The position numbers and the translations under genes are program-made. The notes below the pieces were generated by a model. It was not told the DNA's origin, did not search any database, and saw only the letters and a list, made by a program, of their open reading frames with translations. A DNA stretch of 8,026 bases from JBCDBY01 sp039182715 (GTDB taxonomy: Bacteria > Planctomycetota > PLA2): assembly GCA_039182715.1 (NCBI GenBank), contig JBCDBY010000213.1:1-8026 (forward strand), in the 5' to 3' direction. This document shows positions 1 through 6,628 of the stretch, one piece after another (the first letter of the stretch is position 1; every line of letters begins with the position of its first letter).

Positions 1-51
1 GAGCGCGGGCGCTTCGTCGGTCTGGGTCCAGGAGATCTTCGAGTCGGGCAT
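1..51 (-). CDS. icd: Monomeric NADP-dependent isocitrate dehydrogenase, N-terminal fragment
   Basis: Only the first 17 codons, read leftward, lie in the window; the gene continues beyond base 1. The translation is MPDSKISWTQTDEAPAL. The TDEAPAL stretch, preceded by a short beta strand, is the hallmark start of the monomeric (about 740 residue) isocitrate dehydrogenases such as the Azotobacter and Corynebacterium enzymes, which begin much like IIYTLTDEAPALATYSLLPI (from memory). That family oxidatively decarboxylates isocitrate to 2-oxoglutarate with NADP in the cytoplasmic TCA cycle. The ATG is supported by a good Shine-Dalgarno, GAGGA at 58-62 on the minus strand, six bases ahead of the start. 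The gene is divergent from the secreted protein at 155. The assignment rests on a very short stretch, so it is probable rather than certain. Confidence 0.72.
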   Translation of the reverse strand, partial: MPDSKISWTQTDEAPAL

Positions 52-142
52 GGTCGGTCCTCGGGGTGGGAAACTACGTTCTTCAGGATCGTACGTCATC
101 AGGTGTAGATCTCGGATCGACGCCGAGATGCCGTCGAGGGGC

Positions 143-148
143 TACGCT
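143..148 (+). promoter_or_regulatory. Possible -10 element of a leaderless transcript for the secreted repeat protein
   Basis: TACGCT fits the TAnnnT pattern and ends six bases before the ATG at 155, which is where a -10 box sits if transcription starts on or next to the start codon. A GAGGGG at 136-141 is too far from the ATG (13 bases) to be a good ribosome binding site. A weak -35-like TCGACG lies at 117-122, with an over-long spacer. TAnnnT motifs are common by chance, so this stays tentative. Confidence 0.3.
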
Positions 149-154
149 TAGGCG

Positions 155-2407
155 ATGCGACGCACCCTGATCCTGACTCTGATCGCACTCCCGGTCGCCG
201 CCCAGGAGGCCGAAGAGGTGCTCTATCGGGTCGAGGGCGAGGTGCGCACCGATCTCGGCAAGCCTGCCTCCGGCGCGATCGTGACGCTTTGGGACGCGCT
301 CGCCGCCGATCGCATGCTGGCGGACGGCCAGGCGGCGGACGACGGCAGCTTCCGGCTCGCGGTGACGCGCGCGGACGCCGCGCGGCGCGACCACGCGTTC
401 GGACCGCTGCGGCTGGTCGTCCATCGAACGGGCTACGGGCGCATCGAGCGCCGGCTGCGGCCGGGCGACGCGCCGCTGCGGCTCAAGCTGGGCAAGGCGG
501 GCGAGTGGGTCGGCATCGTGCGCAACGAGCGTGGCGACCCGCTGCCGGGCGCGCCGGTCATCGCGCAGCAGGGCGAACTGCGCATGGCGACGACGACCGA
601 CGAGGAGGGGCGCTACCGCTTCGAGGACCTGACGCCCTCCGCGATGGTCATCACCGCCGACGCCGACGGCTACCGCCCGGTGCAGCGCATCGTGCCGCGG
701 CCGGAGGAGACCATCTTCGTCCTCGAGACGCGTCCGCTGCGCGAAGGCACCGTCCTCGACGCGAAGACGAAGAAACCGCTCGTCGGCGTGCTCATCACGG
801 CGCGCGGTGCGGGCTCCACGACGATGAGCGACTACGACGGGAAGTTCGCGCTCGAGGTGGACCAGGGATCGATCGCCCTCGAGCGGGACGGATACGCCGC
901 GCGCCTGATCGACTCGTTCGGCAAGGAGCCGATCGCGCTCGCGCCGGCGGAGTCGGTGCGGGGCACGGTCGTCGATGCCGAAGGCGAGCCGGTGTCGTTC
1001 GCGGAAGTCGAGCTGTTCGGATCGGGCGTGCGCCGCCGGGCGCGAACCAACGCCGCGGGCGCGTTCGACTTCGGCGTCGGTGTTGCCGACTTCGCATTCG
1101 TGGTCGCGCGCCGCCGCGGATTCCTGCCGGGGCAGGCGACCGTCGATCCCGGCTGGCGTTCCGATCGCGTGCGCGTCGTGCTGCGCAAGGGCGCGGCCGT
1201 CGAGGGCCGCGTGCTGCGCGAAGGGGAGCCGGTCGCTGGCGCCGAGGTCATCTTCTCGCGTCGCGAACGCCCGCACGGTCGCGCCGTCGTCGCGCGCGCG
1301 TACAGCAACCTGGAGGGCGTCGTGCGCGTCGCGGCGCTCCCGCCCGAGGCAGAGCTCGTGCACGCGCGCCACGACCTGCTGCGTTCGCGCGAGGTGCCGG
1401 TCGAGGCGAAGCTCTGGCTGCGCCTGACCGCGCGGCCGCCGCTGGAGGGCATCGTGCGCGACGAACGGGGCAAGCCGGTGGCGGGTCTCAAGCTGGCCGT
1501 CGAGCCCGGATCGAACGAGCCGGTGCGCACCGATGAGAAGGGGGCGTTCTCCTTCGAGGGGCTGCGGACCCGTCCGTATCGCCTCGTGCCCGTGGAGGCA
1601 CGCGGCTTCGTTCGCTTCGTCCATCCGGCGACGCCGGGACAGCGCGTCGAGATCACGCTCGAGCGCGAACGCGGTCCCCACACGCTGCGCATCGAGCTGC
1701 CCGCGCGACGCAGCGGTGCGGCGCGCGTCGAGCTGCTCGGCGCGGACTGGAAGCGCACCCGCTGGGTGGCGGCGACGGCGACGGTCGCCGAGTTCCCGCG
1801 CGTGGGGGCGGGCACCTATCGCGTCGGGATCGCCACGGCCGGCTACCTCGATGCATCGCAGGAGGTGGTGGTCACGGCCGATCAGCCGATCGCGACGCGG
1901 CGCATCGAGCTGGCGCGCGCCGGCACGCTCACGCTGCAGGCGACGCCGGGCGCGTCCATCATCGTGCAGACCCTGGCCGGCGAGCCCGCGCCGCGCCTCT
2001 CGCTCAAGCTGCCCGAGGGCGCCGCCGAGCTGAACGGCTTCGGCCCCGGCCGCTATCGGTTCTTCGCTCGGGCACGCGGCGAGCTGATCGTCGTCCGTGA
2101 GGTCGAGGTGGGCCCCAAGGATCCGCCGCGCGCGCTGGACCTGCGGGGCGGGGCGGCCGCAAAGCTGTCGATCCTTGTCACGGATGAGGCACGAAACCCG
2201 GTCGAGGGCGCCCAGGTGGAGCTGGTGACGCCGGACGGTTTCTCCTACGCCATCAAGGTTTCCAGCGACGCGCAGGGGCGAATCGAGGTGCGGCGGCTGA
2301 TTCGCGGCCCCCTCACGCTGGTGGTGAAACGCGGTGAGCGCCGGCGGGAGCAGGCGGTCGACATCCAGCCGGGCACCGAGCAGTCGGTCTCCGTGATCCT
2401 TCCGTAG
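155..2407 (+). CDS. Secreted multi-module carboxypeptidase-regulatory-like (Ig-fold) repeat protein
   Basis: A 750-residue exported protein with no catalytic domain visible. Residues 1-16 look like a signal peptide: Arg2-Arg3, hydrophobic TLILTLIALPV, then V-A-A before Q17 as a signal peptidase I site. The rest is about nine tandem beta-sandwich modules of 68-90 residues, starting near residues 24, 117, 195, 266, 347, 428, 509, 588 and 669. Most show the carboxypeptidase-regulatory-like signature: G-x-V-x-D/N-x-x-G-x-P-x-x-G-A-x-V, then a T-D-x-x-G-x-F/Y-x-F/L turn, as in GIVRNERGDPLPGAPV, GTVVDAEGEPV and GIVRDERGKPVAGLKL. Modules 7 and 8 are the most degenerate. There is no TonB plug or barrel, no sortase or lipobox motif and no C-terminal membrane segment, so a soluble periplasmic or secreted protein is likely. 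Such domains usually serve as structural or binding modules; the ligand is unknown. An in-frame TAG just upstream of the ATG rules out an earlier start. It lies upstream of pilT, but the 54-base gap and dyads leave co-transcription open. Confidence 0.85.
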   Translation: MRRTLILTLIALPVAAQEAEEVLYRVEGEVRTDLGKPASGAIVTLWDALAADRMLADGQAADDGSFRLAVTRADAARRDHAFGPLRLVVHRTGYGRIERRLRPGDAPLRLKLGKAGEWVGIVRNERGDPLPGAPVIAQQGELRMATTTDEEGRYRFEDLTPSAMVITADADGYRPVQRIVPRPEETIFVLETRPLREGTVLDAKTKKPLVGVLITARGAGSTTMSDYDGKFALEVDQGSIALERDGYAARLIDSFGKEPIALAPAESVRGTVVDAEGEPVSFAEVELFGSGVRRRARTNAAGAFDFGVGVADFAFVVARRRGFLPGQATVDPGWRSDRVRVVLRKGAAVEGRVLREGEPVAGAEVIFSRRERPHGRAVVARAYSNLEGVVRVAALPPEAELVHARHDLLRSREVPVEAKLWLRLTARPPLEGIVRDERGKPVAGLKLAVEPGSNEPVRTDEKGAFSFEGLRTRPYRLVPVEARGFVRFVHPATPGQRVEITLERERGPHTLRIELPARRSGAARVELLGADWKRTRWVAATATVAEFPRVGAGTYRVGIATAGYLDASQEVVVTADQPIATRRIELARAGTLTLQATPGASIIVQTLAGEPAPRLSLKLPEGAAELNGFGPGRYRFFARARGELIVVREVEVGPKDPPRALDLRGGAAAKLSILVTDEARNPVEGAQVELVTPDGFSYAIKVSSDAQGRIEVRRLIRGPLTLVVKRGERRREQAVDIQPGTEQSVSVILP

Positions 2408-2422
2408 CTTCATCCGCCGCCC

Positions 2423-2437
2423 CTGATTGCCGATCAG
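2423..2437. promoter_or_regulatory. Small dyad symmetry upstream of pilT
   Basis: CTGAT-tgccg-ATCAG has perfect 5-base arms around a 5-base centre and lies two bases before a stronger palindrome. It may be half of a two-site operator or a small hairpin. Five-base arms occur by chance, so on its own it is weak; its interest comes from the neighbouring dyad. Confidence 0.25.
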
Positions 2438-2438
2438 A

Positions 2439-2457
2439 CCTCGTGGGACCCACGAGG
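2439..2457. promoter_or_regulatory. Near-perfect 19-base palindrome overlapping the pilT ribosome binding site
   Basis: CCTCGTGGGACCCACGAGG has 9-base arms that are perfectly complementary around a single central A. The right arm runs into GAGGG (2454-2458), the only Shine-Dalgarno candidate for the ATG at 2462. As DNA it could be an operator for a dimeric repressor. As RNA it could fold and hide the ribosome binding site, although at least three central bases must then stay unpaired as the loop. There is no following T-tract, so a classical intrinsic terminator for the upstream gene is less likely. Confidence 0.5.
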
Positions 2458-2461
2458 GCAT

Positions 2462-3607
2462 ATGGCAAAGATTGACGCGTTTTTCCGCCTGATGAACGCG
2501 CAGGGCGCATCGGACCTGCACCTTTCTTCGGGCAATCAACCTTCCCTGCGCATTCGCGGCGATCTCGAGCGGGTGAATTTCGGCGTGCTGGAAAACGACC
2601 AGCTCGAGGAGATGCTCTACGAGATTGCGCCGGACGAAAAGCGGCGCTACTTCGAGCAGACGGGCGATCTCGACTTCGCCTACGAGTTGCCCGGCGTCGG
2701 CCGCTTCCGCGCGAACTACTTCCAGCAGGCGAACGGCATCTCGGCGGTCTTCCGTCAGATCCCGACCGAGATCATGACGATCGAGCAGCTCGGCCTGCCC
2801 GCCGTCGTGAAGCGCTTCGCGATGATGGAAAAGGGGCTCGTGCTCGTGACCGGCCCGACCGGCTCGGGCAAGTCGACCACGCTCGCCGCGATCGTCGACT
2901 ATGCGAACCGCCGACGTCGCGACCACATCGTGACGATCGAGGATCCGATCGAGTTCCAGCACCGGTCGCGCACCTGCATCATCAACCACCGCGAGCTGCA
3001 TCGCGACACGCAGTCCTTCTCGGCCGCGTTGCGCGGCGCGCTCCGCGAGGACCCGGACATCATCCTGGTCGGCGAGCTGCGCGACCTCGATTCGATCTCG
3101 CTTGCCATCGAGGCGGCCAGCACCGGCCACCTCGTGCTCGCGACGCTGCATACGCAGAGCGCCGCGAAGACGGTCGAGCGCATGATCGAGGTCTATCCGG
3201 CGGAGCAGCAGGAGGGCGTGCGCAGCCTGCTGGCCGACTCGCTGCGCGGCGTCATGTCGCAGGCGCTGCTCAAGCGCTCCGACGGCAAGGGGCGTGTCGC
3301 GGCGATCGAGATCCTCGTCGGCACGCCGGCGGTGCGTTCGATGATCCGCGAGGACAAGACCTACCAGCTGCCCACGCAGATGCAGACCGGCCGCAAGTAC
3401 GGCATGGTCTACCTCGACGATGCGCTGGAGGAGCTCGTGCGGACCAACGAGGTCGCTGCCGAGGAGGCGTTCGAATACGCCAACGAGAAGGAACGCTTCG
3501 TCTCCTATCTGCGCAACGTGCCGGAGGAGTACCAGGAGCTGCTCGAGCACATGGCGCGCGACCGCCAGTCGGTCGCCCAGGCGCAGCAGACGGGGCGCCG
3601 CGGATGA
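2462..3607 (+). CDS. pilT: Type IV pilus retraction ATPase PilT
   Basis: A 381-residue cytoplasmic secretion ATPase of the PilT class, the hexameric motor that depolymerises type IV pili for twitching, uptake or surface sensing. The N-terminal PAS-like domain (about 1-105) opens with ASDLHLSSGNQPSLRIRGDL. The RecA-like domain has Walker A GPTGSGKSTT (131-140), Asp box IVTIEDPIEF (156-165), Walker B DIILVGELRD with catalytic Glu205, and a His box TGHLVLATLHT with both His223 and His230. AVRSMIRE (290-297) matches the PilT-specific AIRNLIRE motif needed for retraction in other species. It is some 30 residues longer than typical PilT because of an acidic and helical C-terminus. The ATG is chosen because ASDLHL falls at the usual distance from it; the GAGGG ribosome site is only three bases away and sits inside a palindrome. 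It overlaps the next gene by ATGA. No pilin, PilB or PilC gene is in the window. Confidence 0.93.
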   Translation: MAKIDAFFRLMNAQGASDLHLSSGNQPSLRIRGDLERVNFGVLENDQLEEMLYEIAPDEKRRYFEQTGDLDFAYELPGVGRFRANYFQQANGISAVFRQIPTEIMTIEQLGLPAVVKRFAMMEKGLVLVTGPTGSGKSTTLAAIVDYANRRRRDHIVTIEDPIEFQHRSRTCIINHRELHRDTQSFSAALRGALREDPDIILVGELRDLDSISLAIEAASTGHLVLATLHTQSAAKTVERMIEVYPAEQQEGVRSLLADSLRGVMSQALLKRSDGKGRVAAIEILVGTPAVRSMIREDKTYQLPTQMQTGRKYGMVYLDDALEELVRTNEVAAEEAFEYANEKERFVSYLRNVPEEYQELLEHMARDRQSVAQAQQTGRRG

Positions 3608-4791
3608 GGCGCCCCCAGCTGCACACCCTGCTGCGTTCGCTCAGCGAAAGCGGCGAGGCGATCACGGACATCAACTTCACGCCCGGCAAGCCGCCGCAGG
3701 TGGAGCGCGGGGGCGAGCTGAGCTTCCCGTTCATCGACCCGCCGCTGCCGGAGCTCACGCCCTACATGACCGAGCATCTCGCGATGCTGCTGCTGGAGAA
3801 TCGGCAGCCGCTGCTGGCGCAACTCGTCGAGAGCGGCGCCTGCGACTTCAGCTATTCGGTGCCCGGCGTGGCGCGCTTCCGCGTGAACGTCTTCCGGCAG
3901 CGCGGCAGCTACTCGCTCGTGCTGCGACGGCTGTCGACGCGCATCCCGTCCATCGACGACCTCGTCCTGCCGCCCGCGTTCCGCGAGATGGTGGAACTCG
4001 ATCAGGGCCTGGTGCTCGTGACCGGCGGCCCGGGGACCGGCAAGACGACGTCGATGGCGGCCCTCGTGCGCGAGATCAACCTGAGCCGTCCGGTGCACAT
4101 CGTGACGCTGGAGGATCCGGTCGAGTTCCTGCACCAGCATCAGATCGGCACCGTCAATCAGCGCGAGCTCGGTCTCGACTTCGACACGTGGGCCAACGGC
4201 ATGCGCGCTGCGCTGCGCCAGGCTCCGCGCGTCATCGTGGTGGGCGAACTGCGCGACCGCGAAACCGCCGAGATGGCGATCTGCGCGGCGGAGAACGGCC
4301 ACCTCGTCATCTCGACCATGCGGACCACGACCGTCGCGCAGACGGTGCGCCGGTTCGCCGACCTCTTCCCGCCCGAAGAGCAGCCGCGCATGCTGCAACG
4401 GCTCGCCGAGTCGTTGCGCTGGTCGGTGTCCCAATGCCTGGTCCCGAAGACCAACGGCGGGCGCATTGCCGCCCTCGAGGTCGTGCGCAACACCTACCGT
4501 GTCGCCGATCTCGTGCGCGCGGGCAGCGTGGAGGAGGAGGACTACCGCCATCTCGTGAAGGCGGGCGGGAACAAGGGCATGCAGACGGCGGACGACCACC
4601 TGCTGCAGCTTTGCGAGGACGGCTTCGTCCGGCCCGACACGGCGCGCCACTACGCGTCGAGCCGTGTCGAGGTGCAGCACGAGATCGACCGCATCGAGCG
4701 CGAGCAGGCTGCCGCGAATGACGACGACGACGAGTCGGAACTCCGCATGGACTTCACGTTCGGAAGGGAGCGCACCGATGGCACGAGTTAG
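3604..4791 (+). CDS. Second PilT/PilU-like ATPase, diverged
   Basis: A 395-residue paralogue of the preceding PilT. It keeps the N-terminal domain (TDINFTPGKPPQVERGGEL, from about residue 21) and a full RecA core: Walker A GGPGTGKTT (141-149), Asp box IVTLEDPVEF (166-175), Walker B VIVVGELRD with Glu215, and NGHLVISTMRT as the His box. Two features differ from PilT. The second His of the His box (TLHT) is Arg240, and the AIRNLIRE element is degraded to TYRVADLVRAG, although GMQTADDHLLQL (325-336) still matches the PilT C-terminal GMQT motif. A DDDDESE acidic patch (373-379) lies in a charged tail. ATP hydrolysis looks possible from the Walker residues. By analogy with pilT-pilU pairs it may be an accessory motor that assists or modulates PilT; this is inference. 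It has no clear ribosome site and starts within the stop of pilT (ATGA), so translation is probably coupled. It overlaps the next gene by 14 bases. Confidence 0.88.
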   Translation: MRRPQLHTLLRSLSESGEAITDINFTPGKPPQVERGGELSFPFIDPPLPELTPYMTEHLAMLLLENRQPLLAQLVESGACDFSYSVPGVARFRVNVFRQRGSYSLVLRRLSTRIPSIDDLVLPPAFREMVELDQGLVLVTGGPGTGKTTSMAALVREINLSRPVHIVTLEDPVEFLHQHQIGTVNQRELGLDFDTWANGMRAALRQAPRVIVVGELRDRETAEMAICAAENGHLVISTMRTTTVAQTVRRFADLFPPEEQPRMLQRLAESLRWSVSQCLVPKTNGGRIAALEVVRNTYRVADLVRAGSVEEEDYRHLVKAGGNKGMQTADDHLLQLCEDGFVRPDTARHYASSRVEVQHEIDRIEREQAAANDDDDESELRMDFTFGRERTDGTS

Positions 4792-5161
4792 CGTTCTTCT
4801 CTGCTCGCAGGACAGCCGGCTGCGCGGCGCTCTGCCCGAGGCGGAGATCACCCGCGAGGGCGTGGAGATCCTCGAGCGCGGCGCCCACGACGTGGTGGTC
4901 ATCGATTCGGCGAGCGACGTGCCGACGGTCGAGACGCTGCGCTCGACGGTCGGTGCGCGGCGCCGCGAGATCTTCGTGGTCTTCGTGAGCGATCACGTGA
5001 CGACGGGCGACGGCGAGCAGGCGTGGCGCGAAAGCGTCGATCTCGTCGTGCACTCCGACGACCTGGCGCGCCTGAAGGCGCTCATCGAGACGGGTCGGGT
5101 CGAGAAGCAGAGACTCTACGGCCGCTTCCAGACGCTCGTGAACGAGCGGGGAGACGGCTGA
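4778..5161 (+). CDS. Small degenerate receiver-like protein
   Basis: A 127-residue cytoplasmic protein that I cannot assign to a named family. The alternation of hydrophobic strands and helices resembles a CheY-type receiver: strand VSVLLCS (4-10), strand DVVVID with Asp43 at the phospho-acceptor position, strand EIFVVFVSD with Ser71 where receivers have Thr/Ser, then VDLVVHSDDLARLKALI, which parallels the strand and helix 5 region. The acidic pair at the end of strand 1 is reduced to a single Asp12, and the invariant Lys is replaced by His92 or Ser93. If it is a receiver, it is probably phosphorylation-independent. The first 110 bases of the longer reading frame are an out-of-frame shadow of the ATPase gene. 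The ATG at 4778 is preceded by a strong ribosome site, GGAAGGGAG at 4762-4770, seven bases away. It lies between the ATPase and the HEAT gene with overlaps on both sides, suggesting an adaptor or regulator of the motor pair (inference). Confidence 0.8.
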   Translation: MARVSVLLCSQDSRLRGALPEAEITREGVEILERGAHDVVVIDSASDVPTVETLRSTVGARRREIFVVFVSDHVTTGDGEQAWRESVDLVVHSDDLARLKALIETGRVEKQRLYGRFQTLVNERGDG

Positions 5162-6600
5162 TGGCGATGTTCTCCCGTGGCGCCACGCCCGAGACGATGC
5201 TCAAGAAGCTCGAGTCGGGTCAGTGGAAGGACAGCATCGAGAAGCGCGAGATGCTCGGCGCGCTGCGCAACGAGGAGGTGCGCGTCGATGCGCTGCTGCG
5301 TCTGCTCAAGGTCGCGGACCCCGAAGTGACCAGCTTCGCCGTGGCGCGCATCGGCAAGCAGCCGGATGCGCGCGTGGCGGAGCAGCTGCTGCGGGCGCTC
5401 GCGCGCGCACCGCAGGGCAAGCAGAAGCCCTATCTCGAGGCGCTCGAGACCGTGCCCGCGAAGTTCCTCGCGCGCAGCCTGCACGGGCTCGCGATCCATC
5501 GTGATCCGGCGCAACGGGCGGTCGCGCTCGCGGTGCTGAGCGGAATGTCGGACTGGCACGACCACCTGGACGTGATCAAGCCGCTGCTGCGCGATCCGGT
5601 GGACAGCGTGCGCCAGCGCGCGGTGCGCCTGCTCGGCAATGGCGTGCACCTCGAGACCGTGCGGCCCTTCCTGCGCGAGCTGCTGCAGAGCAGTGACGAG
5701 GTCGTGCGCCACGCGGCCATCGAAGCGATGGCGCGGGACCCCGAGCTGGAAGTCGTCGAGATCTTCTTCGACCGGCTGCCGGACGAGCCGCCCAACGTGC
5801 AGCAGATCATGGTGCGCGGGATGACCAAGATGGTGCGCGAGGGCGGCCGCGAGGCGGAGCGCGTCATGGAGCTGCTGCTGCCGCTGCTCGCCGCCGATGA
5901 CGAGCGCATCCGCGCCACGGCAGCCAAGTTGCTCGGCTCGATGCCGGATACGCTGCACGTGCTGCGCCGTTTCCTGCAGTACGCGAAGGGCATCGCGTTC
6001 TGGCTGCGCGACCGCTCCTTCAAGGTGGTCGGCAAGGTCGCCTCGGACATGGCGGGCGCGATGCTGCAGCTCATGGAAGACGACGACCTCGACGTGATCT
6101 CGGGCGTCATCTTCATGGCCGGCGAGAGCAAGGATCCGCGTTTGGTGGATGGCCTGATCGCGCTCACGCACCGCGCGGACGTGGAGTGGTGGGTGCGCCT
6201 GAATGCGCTCGAGACGCTGCACCGGTTCCGCGACGATCGCGTCGTGCCGGCGTTGCGCGCGAGCCTCGACGACGAGTACCTGCGGACGGCGGCGATGGCG
6301 ATGCTCTCGCAGCGCAAGGACGTGGAGACCGAGGGCGAGGTGAAGACCGCGCTCGGCAGCGAACGCCGCAGCGATCGCATGGCGGGGCTTCAGGCGGTGG
6401 AGCGCTACCAGGACCCGGCGTTCATTCCGCACGTCGAGCCGATCGCGCGCGGAGACGAGCACGACTCACTGCGCCGCTACGCGCTCGAGATCCTCGACGG
6501 ATACGGCCCGGAGGGCGTTGCCGCCGCCGCCGCGATCCGGGAGGAACGGCGCAAGACACAGCAGTCGAGCTTTGACGAGCTTGAGCTGACGATGGAGTAG
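5161..6600 (+). CDS. HEAT-repeat scaffold protein
   Basis: A 479-residue, soluble, largely helical protein with no signal peptide or membrane segment. From about residue 30 to 450 it consists of paired amphipathic helices of 30-40 residues with the HEAT pattern, for example DPVDSVRQRAVRLLGNG (145-161), SSDEVVRHAAIEAMARD (177-193), ADDERIRATAAKLLGSM (245-261), DVEWWVRLNALETLHRF (340-356) and DDEYLRTAAMAMLSQR (370-385). The spacing suggests roughly nine or ten repeats. HEAT solenoids are protein-binding scaffolds, so the likely role is to hold partners together, perhaps the two ATPases or the receiver-like protein; the partner is unknown. The C-terminus is charged. The ATG overlaps the previous stop (TGATG) and has GGGGAG seven bases upstream; a second ATG two codons on is possible. 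It is the last gene of the cluster, with no obvious T-tract terminator after it. Confidence 0.9.
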   Translation: MAMFSRGATPETMLKKLESGQWKDSIEKREMLGALRNEEVRVDALLRLLKVADPEVTSFAVARIGKQPDARVAEQLLRALARAPQGKQKPYLEALETVPAKFLARSLHGLAIHRDPAQRAVALAVLSGMSDWHDHLDVIKPLLRDPVDSVRQRAVRLLGNGVHLETVRPFLRELLQSSDEVVRHAAIEAMARDPELEVVEIFFDRLPDEPPNVQQIMVRGMTKMVREGGREAERVMELLLPLLAADDERIRATAAKLLGSMPDTLHVLRRFLQYAKGIAFWLRDRSFKVVGKVASDMAGAMLQLMEDDDLDVISGVIFMAGESKDPRLVDGLIALTHRADVEWWVRLNALETLHRFRDDRVVPALRASLDDEYLRTAAMAMLSQRKDVETEGEVKTALGSERRSDRMAGLQAVERYQDPAFIPHVEPIARGDEHDSLRRYALEILDGYGPEGVAAAAAIREERRKTQQSSFDELELTME

Positions 6601-6628
6601 GTCGGGCGTTCGTGTTTCCGAGGCCGTG

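Noticed and set aside
83..3550. Very long minus-strand open frame (1155 codons) antisense to the secreted protein gene and pilT
   Set aside because: It crosses two well-supported plus-strand genes and the gap between them. Its product is dominated by Arg, His, Asp, Ala and Leu with no domain or hydrophobic pattern, as expected for the complement of GC-rich coding DNA.
4664..4777. Extended N-terminus for the receiver-like protein
   Set aside because: These 38 codons are an out-of-frame reading of the ATPase gene, rich in Ser/Arg/Thr; the ATG at 4778 has a strong ribosome site seven bases upstream.
3505..4902. Minus-strand open frame of 465 codons under the second ATPase gene
   Set aside because: Same low-information Arg/His/Asp-rich composition, opposite to a gene with clear Walker and Asp-box motifs.
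5023..5160. Extended N-terminus for the HEAT protein
   Set aside because: The 46 codons are Arg/Ala-rich shadow of the preceding gene; the ATG at 5161 has GGGGAG seven bases upstream and overlaps the previous stop in the usual coupled manner.
5116..6462. Minus-strand open frame of 448 codons under the HEAT gene
   Set aside because: Mirror of the HEAT-repeat codons; His/Arg/Leu-rich with no recognisable domain and no ribosome binding site.
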